Assembly (NCBI GenBank): GCA_020632715.1
Contig: JACKFA010000006.1
Location: 598,493 to 662,492 of the forward strand
DNA length: 64,000 nucleotides
Source of the DNA: Deltaproteobacteria bacterium
GTDB lineage: Bacteria > Myxococcota_A > UBA9042 > PHBI01
Reading direction: 5' to 3'
Below are positions 50,832 through 57,913 of the stretch, piece by piece. Both the position numbers and the translations under genes were made by a program. The first letter of the stretch is position 1; each line of letters begins with the position of its first letter. The notes under the pieces were generated by a model. The model worked only from the letters and a program-made list of their open reading frames with translations. It was not told the origin of the DNA and did not search any database.

Positions 50832-50913
50832 GTGATACGGATGTGTCACGACGTGTCACGCGGGTCAAGAGATGTGACACGCTCGCCCGCAATTTTGTGT
50901 CACGACGTGATAC
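50832..50913. promoter_or_regulatory. operator array: six GTGNNAC half-sites
   Basis: Half-sites GTGATAC, GTGTCAC, GTGTCAC, GTGACAC, GTGTCAC and GTGATAC start at 50832, 50843, 50853, 50874, 50897 and 50907. Those in a group are 10 or 11 bases apart, one helical turn, on the same face. GTGTCACGACGTG occurs twice. This is the kind of arrangement bound cooperatively by ribbon-helix-helix dimers, and it lies just upstream of the RHH gene. It is A+T-richer than its surroundings and probably contains the promoter. Confidence 0.75.
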
Positions 50914-50924
50914 GGGGGGCGAGC

Positions 50925-50949
50925 GGGCGGCCACGAGGGCCGCCCCTAC
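50925..50949 (-). repeat. inverted copy of the 42-bp repeat core
   Basis: The core GGGCGGCCACGAGGGCCGCC plus CCTAC is the reverse complement of the start of the repeat unit in the array at 50974. The two form a potential long-range hairpin. A further copy ends the window at 63977-64000. Confidence 0.8.
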
Positions 50950-50973
50950 GGGCAGACCGCGACGTCTCTGCGC

Positions 50974-51300
50974 GTAGGGGCGGCCCTTGTGGCCGCCCGC
51001 CCTCCCAAGGAACCGGTAGGGGCGGCCCTCGTGGCCGCCCGCCCTCCCAAGGAACTGGTAGGGGCGGCCCTCGTGGCCGCCCGCCCTCCCAAGGAACCGG
51101 TAGGGGCGGCCCTCGTGGCCGCCCGCCCTCCCAAGGAACCGGTAGGGGCGGCCCTAGTGGCCGCCCGCTCTCCCAAGGAACCGGTAGGGGCGGCCCTCGT
51201 GGCCGCCCGCCCTCCCAAGGAACCGGTAGGGGCGGCCCTCGTGGCCGCCCCCTACGCCAGAAACCGGTAGGGGCGGCCCTCGTGGCCGTCCGCCCTCACC
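50974..51300 (+). repeat. tandem array of eight 42-bp GC-palindromic repeats
   Basis: Units start at 50974 and follow every 42 bases up to unit 7 (51226, 41 bases, diverged) and unit 8 (51267, truncated). Each unit begins GTAGGGGCGGCCCTCGTGGC and ends CCCAAGGAACCG; the GGGCGGCC...GGCCGCCC part is itself palindromic. Units 1-6 differ by a few single bases. Because 42 is a multiple of three, spurious long reading frames cross the array in several frames; none looks like a gene. The last unit reaches the stop codon of the zinc-ribbon gene at 51296. Confidence 0.9.
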
Positions 51301-51760
51301 AGGCGATGAACCACAGCGCGAGCGCGGCGCCCGCGACGCCGAGGAGCTTCAGCGCCGTCTGCCACCGGCCGCGGCTGAGCCCCGAGTAGCGCAGCGTGTC
51401 CTCGTCGAGGTCGCTCCAGGCGAACTCCGCCGCGAGGTTCAGGTCGGGGTGGCTCGGTGGCACCGCCCGGGAGCGCGGCGCCACCGGCTCCGCCGCCGTC
51501 TCGGCCGTCTCGGCCGGCGCGGGCACAGGCGCCGCCTGCATCGCCGCGGCCGTCGCCGCCTTCACCCTCGGCGCGACCCGCGGCCGCTCGCGCTCGTCCG
51601 TCTTCGGGCGCTTCACCCGCGCCGGCTCGGCGTCGAAGCGCTTCCCGCAGCCCTCGCACCAGGGGAGCCGCTCGTCTCTCTCGAGGGTGGGTCTCCGCCG
51701 CCCGCAGTGCGGGCAGTTGGTCATCGTGTCAGCGACGAACCCGGTTCGAGATGGCGGCAT
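51296..51760 (-). CDS. zinc-ribbon protein with a C-terminal membrane anchor
   Basis: 154 residues from ATG 51760, chosen for GGAGGG at the right distance; the internal ATG at 51724 is possible. A zinc ribbon CPHCGRRRP...WCEGCGKRF (about 15-37) is followed by a basic, then Ala/Pro/Glu-rich disordered linker and one transmembrane helix at the very end (LLGVAGAALALWFIAW). Membrane-tethered zinc-ribbon proteins like this are common in Myxococcota and of unknown role. Its stop codon lies in the last unit of the tandem array. Confidence 0.65.
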   Translation of the reverse strand: MPPSRTGFVADTMTNCPHCGRRRPTLERDERLPWCEGCGKRFDAEPARVKRPKTDERERPRVAPRVKAATAAAMQAAPVPAPAETAETAAEPVAPRSRAVPPSHPDLNLAAEFAWSDLDEDTLRYSGLSRGRWQTALKLLGVAGAALALWFIAW

Positions 51761-51870
51761 CGGCGACCCTCCGTGCGCGTGTCTCACCAGCGAGAAGGTG
51801 GTTGTTCCTCGACGCTCCCTCTGATCATCGATTCATCTTCACGAAAACTTACATCGATTGACGAAGCGGC

Positions 51871-52488
51871 CTACGGGCACAGCGTGGCGTCGGCCACGCC
51901 GGCCGGGACGCTCACCGGAGAGTCGCACGGGAACGTCGCGAGCCGCTCCTCCCCGCGCTTCACGACGCGCGCGCAGAGCGGCACCACGAGCGTCGGGAAG
52001 TTCGTCGCGTTCGACTGGATCACGAGCGCCGCGTCGTCCGGGTCGGGCTCCCCGTCGTCGTCGAGGTCGACGTTGACGTCGTCGTGGTCATACGTGATGC
52101 GGACGGCCGCCGTGTCGCCCTTCCCGAGCGTGTCGGGCACCGGCCCCTCGATCGTGAAAGAGGGCTCGGTCGGGTCGCCGTTGTGCCCCTCGCCGACCAC
52201 GCAGACCTTCTCGATCTTCGCCGTCTTCGCGCAGTCCGCCGTGAGCAGCAGCACCCACTCGTACGGCACCGCCTCGCGCGTCGACGGGTCGGGCTCGTCG
52301 CTCCCGCGCAGCGGGTAGAGGTCCCCGAAGCTCACGGGCGACAGGTGCGGCAGGAGCTCCGGCCCCTGGCAGACCGCGGCGTCGTCGCCGCAGCCGGCGA
52401 GCGTCGCCGCGCCGACCACGCCCGCGAGCGAGAGCGCGGCGGTGAGCAGCGCCGAGGACCCAGCGCGCGAGCGCCTCGTCGTGACCAT
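51871..52488 (-). CDS. putative lipoprotein downstream of the kinase-TonB fusion
   Basis: 205 residues from ATG 52488, which shares a base with the stop of the upstream gene (TGATG). The signal peptide ends in LAGC (about residue 30). The mature part has six cysteines and an acidic DDVNVDLDDDGEPDPDDAALVIQS stretch resembling a calcium-binding loop, within a beta-sandwich-like sequence also seen in DUF1573-type proteins (FTIEGPVPDTLGKGDTAAVRITYD). Function unknown; probably a cell-surface partner of the ExbB/ExbD/TonB-like system. Confidence 0.65.
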   Translation of the reverse strand: MVTTRRSRAGSSALLTAALSLAGVVGAATLAGCGDDAAVCQGPELLPHLSPVSFGDLYPLRGSDEPDPSTREAVPYEWVLLLTADCAKTAKIEKVCVVGEGHNGDPTEPSFTIEGPVPDTLGKGDTAAVRITYDHDDVNVDLDDDGEPDPDDAALVIQSNATNFPTLVVPLCARVVKRGEERLATFPCDSPVSVPAGVADATLCP

Positions 52489-55337
52489 CACGAGCTCCTG
52501 AAGATGAACGGGTAGTCGATCTCCACGGTGCCCCCCTTCGGCTTCGGGAACCGGAGCCGCTTCAGCACCCCCTGGATGCACGCGGACACCGCCGGGTCGC
52601 CGAGCGTGCTCGTCACCTCGCGGACCGCCGTCACGCTCCCCGCCTCCGTCACCGTCCAGCGGAACGTGATCTTCCCCGACAGCGACGGCTTCGTGCGCAG
52701 CTCGCGCTCGTAGCACTGCTGGATCTTCCCGATGCTGCCGTCGATGACGCGGTACACGTCGCCCGGATCGAGCTCGCCGCTCACCTTGCGGCCGACGCTC
52801 ATCGACGACACCTTGCCGCGCACCTTGCCGTCAGCCTTCGGCGCCTCGAGCGCGATCTTCTTCGTGATCTCCCCCGGCGCCCCCGCCGCGAGCGGCCCCG
52901 TCGCCTCCGCGCCCGAAGAGCGCGCGAACTGTGGCTCCCCGCCAGCCGCCGCGATCTCGCCCATCACCTTGTGGACGTCCGTCACGCGCCCCGCGGACTT
53001 CGCCTCGATCGAGGTCGTCACGTCCTTCATCGCCTGCGCCGTCCCCTGCTTCGGCGTCGTGAGCCGGTTCAGGAGCTGCGCCGTCGCCGAGCTCGAGCTC
53101 GAGCGGCTCTGCTCCTGCGCCGCCGCGAGCTTCTTCCGGACCGACTTCGGGATCTGCGGCGCCTGCTCGGAGGTCACCTGCACCGGCGGCGGCGGCGTGG
53201 TCGGCGCCGGCTTCGGCACCGCGATCTTCTTCGCGACCTCGGGGGGCTTCGGCCTGGGCTTGGGCTTCGGCTTCGGCTTCGGCGGCTCGTTCGCGTCGCG
53301 CGGCTTCTGGCTCGTGACGAACACCTCCTTCGGCGCCTCCGTCACCGTCACCGCGACCCCGAGCGCCTCGAGCCCGTCGAGCACCGGGGCGGTCGCGAGG
53401 TGCGCGAGCGCGACGATGACGATCGCCGCGAGGTACACGCCCCAGACGACCTCGACCGCGCCGGCCTTCGGGCGCGGCGGCGGCGTGAACGCCCGCACCC
53501 GCAGCTCCTCGGCGCCCACCGCGAGCGCGAGGCTGTCGCCGAGCGCGAGGTGGCGCGGCCCCGCCCCACCGTCCTTCGCGACGACCCCCGCGCCGAGCGT
53601 CACCACCGCCTCGCGCTGCCCGAGGCGCGCCGACACGAGCCCGCCCGCGAGCGGCACGACCGCGTCGCCGCCGCGCTTGCCGCGCGGTCGGATCACCTGC
53701 GAGCCCAGGAGCTTCCCGTCGCGGAGGCGCAGCACCTCGAGCGCGAGCGGCTGGCCGGGGGCCGTCGGCGTCGCCTCGACCGGCGCCTGCTCGAGCGCGC
53801 GGCTCACCGAGGCGATGGGCCGCCAGTCGTCGTCGTCGTCGTCCTCGTCGACGAACGTGCTCGGCTGGAACCCGTCGCTCGGCCCGACGACCCCGGGGAG
53901 CACCCCGAAGGTCGACGCCCGGCGCGGGGCGAGGCGCGCGGCGACCGCCGCGGGCTCGGGCAGGTCGTCGCGATCGTCCGCGACCGGGCGCGGGCGGCGA
54001 TCCGTCGCCGACGCCGGCGGCGCCTCGCTCCCCGCAGGAGCCGCGCTCGAGGGCGAAGGCGGCGCCGGGGCGCGCGGTGGATCCGGGACCGGCGGCGCCG
54101 GCGCCGGCGGCTCCGGCATGGTCGGCCGCGGGGACGGCCGCGTGGACGCCTCGGGAGGGAGCGGCGGCAGCGCCGGCGGCGGCACCACGAGCCGCGGCAT
54201 CGCGCCGGGCGGCGGGTCCGGCATGACCGGCGGCGCGTCGGGGAGCGTGCTCTCGGCGAGATCGCCGTCGCCGTCGAAGAGGTGCGGCCCCGGCGGCGAG
54301 GACTCGTCGAAGGGATCGGGCTCGCCGAGGTGGATCCCCGCGGCGCTCGCCGCGGCCACGGGCTCCTCCCCGGCCTCGCTCGGGCCGTCCTTCGCCTGCC
54401 CGAGGAGGGCGGCCCAGCGGTCCTTCCGGTCGCGGAAGAGGGCGCCCATGACGGCCGCGAGCTCGTCGCGACCGGGGTCGCCGCCGCCGCTCGCGAGCCA
54501 GGCGTCGAGCGCCTGCGCGAGCTCGAGGGCCGAGCCGAAGCGCGCCTCGCGATCGCGCGCGAGCGCCTTCGCCGCGACGTCGGCCAGCGCCGCGGGCAGC
54601 TCGGCGCGCACGGCGTCCGCGCGCTTCACGGGGGCCGCCGCCGTGATGGCGGCGCGCGTCTCGGCGTCCGTGAGGCCGCCGAAGAGGCGCCGCCCCGTCA
54701 GGAGCTCCCAGAGCACGACGCCGAGCGAGAAGATGTCGGTGCGCGCGTCGAGCGGGACGCCCTGGCACTGCTCGGGCGAGGCGTAGGCGAGCTTCCCGCC
54801 GACGCCGACGGGCGTCTCGGCGAGCGCGCGCGCGATCCCGAAGTCGACGAGCTTCACGTCCCCCGCGTAGGACACGAGGATGTTCGACGGGCTCATGTCG
54901 CGGTGGAGGAGCCCGAGCGACCGCCCCGCGATGTCGACCGCCGTGTGCGCGTGGTGGAGCGCCCGCGCCGCGTCCGCCACGATGTGCGCCGCGAGCCGCG
55001 GGGCGAGCGGCTCCCCGCGGAGCTCCCAGGTGCGCCGCTGCAGGAGCTGCACGTTCTCGCCGTGGACGAGCTCCATCGCGATGATGCAGGTCCCGTCGAT
55101 CTGATCGAGGTCGTAGATCTGCGCGATGCCGGCGTGCGTGAGCTGTGCCGCGAGCCGCGCCTCCGCGGCGAAGAGCCCGACGAACGCCGGGTCGCGCGCG
55201 AGCTGCGGCAGGAGCCGCTTCAGCGCCACGATCTTCGTGAACCCGCCGAAGCTCCGCTGGCGGGCGAGCCAGATCTCCCCCATCCCGCCGGCGGCGAGCC
55301 GGGCGATCAGCTCGTAGCGGCCGATCTCAGCGCCCAT
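52488..55337 (-). CDS. Ser/Thr kinase fused to an AgmX/TonB-like C-terminal domain
   Basis: 949 residues from ATG 55337 (GAGGGGG upstream; a GTG at 55343 is possible). The kinase domain (about 5-285) is intact: Lys40, HRDMSPSN and DFG. Then come a long Pro/Ala-rich linker, an acidic run, a beta-rich segment (about 520-630) and one transmembrane helix (near 648). A PKPKPKPRPKPP Lys/Pro stretch follows. The last 85 residues (IGKIQQCYERELRTKPSLSGKITFRWTVTEAGSVTAV...IDYPFIF) are the AgmX/PglI-type TonB-like domain. A cytoplasmic kinase would thus be tied through one helix to a periplasmic TonB-like end powered by the ExbB/ExbD proteins encoded just upstream. Confidence 0.87.
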   Translation of the reverse strand: MGAEIGRYELIARLAAGGMGEIWLARQRSFGGFTKIVALKRLLPQLARDPAFVGLFAAEARLAAQLTHAGIAQIYDLDQIDGTCIIAMELVHGENVQLLQRRTWELRGEPLAPRLAAHIVADAARALHHAHTAVDIAGRSLGLLHRDMSPSNILVSYAGDVKLVDFGIARALAETPVGVGGKLAYASPEQCQGVPLDARTDIFSLGVVLWELLTGRRLFGGLTDAETRAAITAAAPVKRADAVRAELPAALADVAAKALARDREARFGSALELAQALDAWLASGGGDPGRDELAAVMGALFRDRKDRWAALLGQAKDGPSEAGEEPVAAASAAGIHLGEPDPFDESSPPGPHLFDGDGDLAESTLPDAPPVMPDPPPGAMPRLVVPPPALPPLPPEASTRPSPRPTMPEPPAPAPPVPDPPRAPAPPSPSSAAPAGSEAPPASATDRRPRPVADDRDDLPEPAAVAARLAPRRASTFGVLPGVVGPSDGFQPSTFVDEDDDDDDWRPIASVSRALEQAPVEATPTAPGQPLALEVLRLRDGKLLGSQVIRPRGKRGGDAVVPLAGGLVSARLGQREAVVTLGAGVVAKDGGAGPRHLALGDSLALAVGAEELRVRAFTPPPRPKAGAVEVVWGVYLAAIVIVALAHLATAPVLDGLEALGVAVTVTEAPKEVFVTSQKPRDANEPPKPKPKPKPRPKPPEVAKKIAVPKPAPTTPPPPVQVTSEQAPQIPKSVRKKLAAAQEQSRSSSSSATAQLLNRLTTPKQGTAQAMKDVTTSIEAKSAGRVTDVHKVMGEIAAAGGEPQFARSSGAEATGPLAAGAPGEITKKIALEAPKADGKVRGKVSSMSVGRKVSGELDPGDVYRVIDGSIGKIQQCYERELRTKPSLSGKITFRWTVTEAGSVTAVREVTSTLGDPAVSACIQGVLKRLRFPKPKGGTVEIDYPFIFRSS

Positions 55338-55379
55338 CGGCACCCCCTCGGGCAGCTCCTCGCTCGCAGCGCTCGCGGC

Positions 55380-55822
55380 TCATCGCCCCGTCTCCTCCTC
55401 GGCGTGCCGCGCGTCGTGCACGGCCTCCGCCGCCTCCGCGCCGAGAGGCCCCAGCACGGGCCACACGATGTCGCCGAGGTAGCTCTGGTCGAGGCGCACT
55501 AGCGGCGGCAGCGCCCGCGGCGCGCGCTGGAAGAGGTAGACGGCGCCCGCGCGCGGCGTCTCGCCGCGGACGAGGCGCGCGTCGAGCTCCATGCGGTTGC
55601 CGCGCTGGAGGACCGGCGGCGCCGCGGGCTCGGGCGGCGGCGGCGTCTCCTTCGGGGGCTTCGGCGCGGGCTTCGCGGCCGGCTTCCGCCGCGCGCGCGC
55701 GGCGGCGGCGCGGCGAGCGCGCTCGCGCCACCGAGGGGGCCGCCCGCGGGGAGGTCGAGCGCGACCAGCCCGAGCGCGAGCGCAGCCGCCGAGAGCGAGC
55801 GGAGCAGGGCCTTCGTCGTCAC
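55380..55822 (-). pseudogene. small exported Pro/Lys-rich protein, frameshifted (or sequencing error)
   Basis: Starts at GTG 55822, overlapping the exbD stop (GTGA), with a good signal peptide (SAAALALGLVALDL...ASALA). The frame then degenerates into Arg/Ser runs. A second frame takes over with RRKPAAKPAPKPPKETPPPPEPAAPPVLQRGNRMELDARLVRGETPRAGAVYLFQRAP and runs to 55380. The switch lies near 55690-55720 in a CG-repeat run, so one base is missing or extra, either by mutation or read error. Joined, it would be about 147 residues. The second half has a short beta domain. Operon position between exbD and the kinase fusion. Confidence 0.6.
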
Positions 55823-56343
55823 TTGCGCACCACCACGAGTCGGTACTTGTAGAAGCCGGCCTCGCGCGCGGAGCTCATCACGAGGTGGATGGTCCGGTAG
55901 TCGAGGTCCTTGTCGGCCTGGATGATGAGGATGGCGTCGTCCTCCTCGACGTCCCCCTCGGGGGCGCTGCCGTCCTCGGGGACGGCCACGTCGTTCGCCG
56001 CGAAGCGCTCGGCGTAGATCTCCTTCAGGCGGTCGACGATGGCGGGCGCGAGGTCCGCCGCGTAGAGCTCCTCCGGGGCCTTGCCGTCCGTCAGCGCCAG
56101 CAGCTCGTCGCGCTCGACGAGCACGCCGCTCTTCGTGATCGCGACGTTCACGGCCGGCTTGAAGATCGACTGCGCCGAGCTCTTCGGCGGGGTGAGCCCC
56201 TCCTGGAGCCGGAAGTCGTAGTCCTCGTTGTCGAACGAGACGAGGAGGAAGATGAGGATGATCGTGAACATGTCGAGGAGCGGCGTCAGCATGAGCGCCG
56301 GCGCTCGCTTCTTCTTCCGACCGAGGAGCGACGGCATGTTCAC
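55819..56343 (-). CDS. exbD: ExbD/TolR-family protein (Asp-containing)
   Basis: 174 residues. A short basic N-terminus, then one membrane helix with the essential Asp in LTPLLDMFTIILIFLLV (about 18-35), then a periplasmic domain of typical size ending RTIHLVMSSAREAGFYKYRLVVV. Together with the ExbB/TolQ-like protein it forms a proton-driven motor. It carries an acidic insert (PEDGSAPEGDVEEDD). Overlaps the second ExbD-like gene by four bases. Confidence 0.87.
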   Translation of the reverse strand: MNMPSLLGRKKKRAPALMLTPLLDMFTIILIFLLVSFDNEDYDFRLQEGLTPPKSSAQSIFKPAVNVAITKSGVLVERDELLALTDGKAPEELYAADLAPAIVDRLKEIYAERFAANDVAVPEDGSAPEGDVEEDDAILIIQADKDLDYRTIHLVMSSAREAGFYKYRLVVVRK

Positions 56344-56999
56344 GGCGCCCCCTCCCCGCCGCCGTCATCGGCGGCCGGCGCGCCGTCGACCGCGGCCCCG
56401 CCGGCGTCGTCGCCCGGTGCGCCCTCGACGCCGTCCCCCGGCGCGGCCTCCTCGTCGGGTTCGGGTGGCGGCTCGGGCACGAGCTTGTTGAAGACCGTCA
56501 CCGGGAAGAGCGGCTCAGGCTCCGGCTTCGCGCGCCCGGGGCGCTGCACCTCGCGCTCGCGCGTGCGGTCGAGGATCTCGACGAGCGTCTGGTAGGCGAG
56601 CCCGTCGTGCGGGAAGACGAGGAGCGTCGTGCTCGCCGGGTAGGCGTCCTTCACCTTCGCGAGCGTGGCGGCGAGGGCGTCGAGATCGTAGGTGCCGCCT
56701 GCTTTCACGGGCAGCGTCGCCCCGAGGGCCGCGAGCGTGTCCTCGTCGAGGCTCACCGACGACGCCGTGAGCCGCATCCTGTCGGGCTCGACCATCAGGT
56801 TCATCGCGACCTGCGTCGGCGTCTTCGGGACGTCGCTCTGGTTCGCCGTGAGCTGCGAGGTGCTCGTCGGGATCACGGCCATGTGGAAGAAGCTCGCCCC
56901 GAGCAGGAGCATCGGGATGAGCGTCATCATCAGGTTCATGACCGGGATGAGGTTCGGCTCCTCGGCCTCTTGCACGGTCCGGCGCCACTCGTCGAACAT
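56340..56999 (-). CDS. second ExbD-like protein with Asn instead of the membrane Asp
   Basis: 219 residues. The N-terminal helix reads EEPNLIPVMNLMMTLIPMLLLGASFF: the family pattern L-x-P-x-x-D-x-x-x-x-L has Asn at the proton-carrying Asp position. The periplasmic domain follows the ExbD plan (TLLVFPHDGLAYQTLVEILDR), ending in an acidic Gly/Asp/Pro-rich tail (about 175-219). It should be unable to carry protons itself and may be the structural partner in a heterodimer with the Asp-containing protein. Confidence 0.82.
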   Translation of the reverse strand: MFDEWRRTVQEAEEPNLIPVMNLMMTLIPMLLLGASFFHMAVIPTSTSQLTANQSDVPKTPTQVAMNLMVEPDRMRLTASSVSLDEDTLAALGATLPVKAGGTYDLDALAATLAKVKDAYPASTTLLVFPHDGLAYQTLVEILDRTREREVQRPGRAKPEPEPLFPVTVFNKLVPEPPPEPDEEAAPGDGVEGAPGDDAGGAAVDGAPAADDGGGEGAP

Positions 57000-57015
57000 C
57001 GCGGCACCCTCCCGA

Positions 57016-57702
57016 TCAGGCCGGGACCGCGCCCGGGACGGACGCGCGCGCGCCGTCGTCGGCGTCGTCGGGCGGGGCCCCGAGCTCGCCGCCGAGGGCC
57101 ACGACGAGCGCGGTGGCGCCGCGCTCCACGTCGCTGATGATGTCCTCGCTCCGCCGCGACAGGAAGTGGTGGAAGAAGAGGAGGGGCACCGCGACCGAGA
57201 TCCCGAGCGCCGTCGTGTACATCGCGACCGAGATCCCGTTCGACAGCTCCTGCTGCCGCTGCACGGCCTCGGCCATCTTCACGGAGTCGAACGCCTTGAT
57301 GAGGCCGAAGATCGTGCCGAGGAGCCCGAGCAGCGTCGCCGCGTTGGCGAGCAGCGCGAGGAAGCCGACGCGCTTGCCGAGCTCCGGCAGCGCGTCGAGC
57401 ATCTGCCGCTCCATGCCGCGCTCGATCTCCTTCAGGCGCCGATCCGCGCGCAGCACGCCCGCGCGCATCACGCCCACGAGCGGGTGCTTCGTCTTCAGGT
57501 TCGTCGCGTCGAGCGCCTCCCGGAAGCGCCGCTGCTCGACGAGCGTCACGACCCGGTTGATGAACGGCGTCGTCGCGAGGCGGTGCGTGAACCAGAGCGT
57601 CCAGACGCGCTCCACGAACACCACCCAGCCGATGACGGACAGCGCGAGGATGACCCACATCATCTCGCCGCCGGCTTCGAACCAGTTCTTCAGCGTCTCC
57701 AT
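57016..57702 (-). CDS. exbB: ExbB/TolQ/MotA-family proton channel protein
   Basis: 228 residues from ATG 57702 (GGGGG upstream). Three membrane helices: EMMWVILALSVIGWVVFVERVWTL (about 13-35), then the conserved LLANAATLLGLLGTIFGLIKAF (about 115-140) and GISVAMYTTALGISVAVPLLFFHHFL (about 155-180). The cytoplasmic domain lies between the first two. First gene of the operon that ends with the kinase fusion and lipoprotein. Confidence 0.88.
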   Translation of the reverse strand: METLKNWFEAGGEMMWVILALSVIGWVVFVERVWTLWFTHRLATTPFINRVVTLVEQRRFREALDATNLKTKHPLVGVMRAGVLRADRRLKEIERGMERQMLDALPELGKRVGFLALLANAATLLGLLGTIFGLIKAFDSVKMAEAVQRQQELSNGISVAMYTTALGISVAVPLLFFHHFLSRRSEDIISDVERGATALVVALGGELGAPPDDADDGARASVPGAVPA

Positions 57703-57913
57703 CGCTACCCCCTTCGCGGTGAAGCAAGCGTTCGTCGCCCGGCGCGAGCGCGACCTGAGCCGCTCTCCCGTTCCCCCCAAGCGCTCTCTCGTTCCCGGGA
57801 TCGCCCGCAGGTGCCCGCTGCGATCCCCCCTCTCGCCCTGAGCATAGAGGACCCGCTCGCGCCTGTCACGGCGGCGGCGGGCGACCCTCCCGGCAGCTCG
57901 GCGCGCGCGCCGC

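Noticed and set aside
50974..51300. CRISPR array
   Set aside because: The 42-bp units follow one another directly with no unique spacers, and no cas genes are near.
50832..51389. Protein-coding frames across the tandem array
   Set aside because: The unit length is divisible by three and has no stop in several frames, so repetitive frames arise automatically; the products are repeats of GAALVAARPPKEPV or similar.
51743..51753. T-loop-like GGTTCGAG as part of a tRNA gene
   Set aside because: No acceptor, D or anticodon arms can be folded around it; it lies in the leader of the zinc-ribbon gene.
52971..55502. Long plus-strand frame opposite the kinase-TonB fusion
   Set aside because: Arg/Val/Glu-rich shadow of an intact kinase gene on the minus strand.
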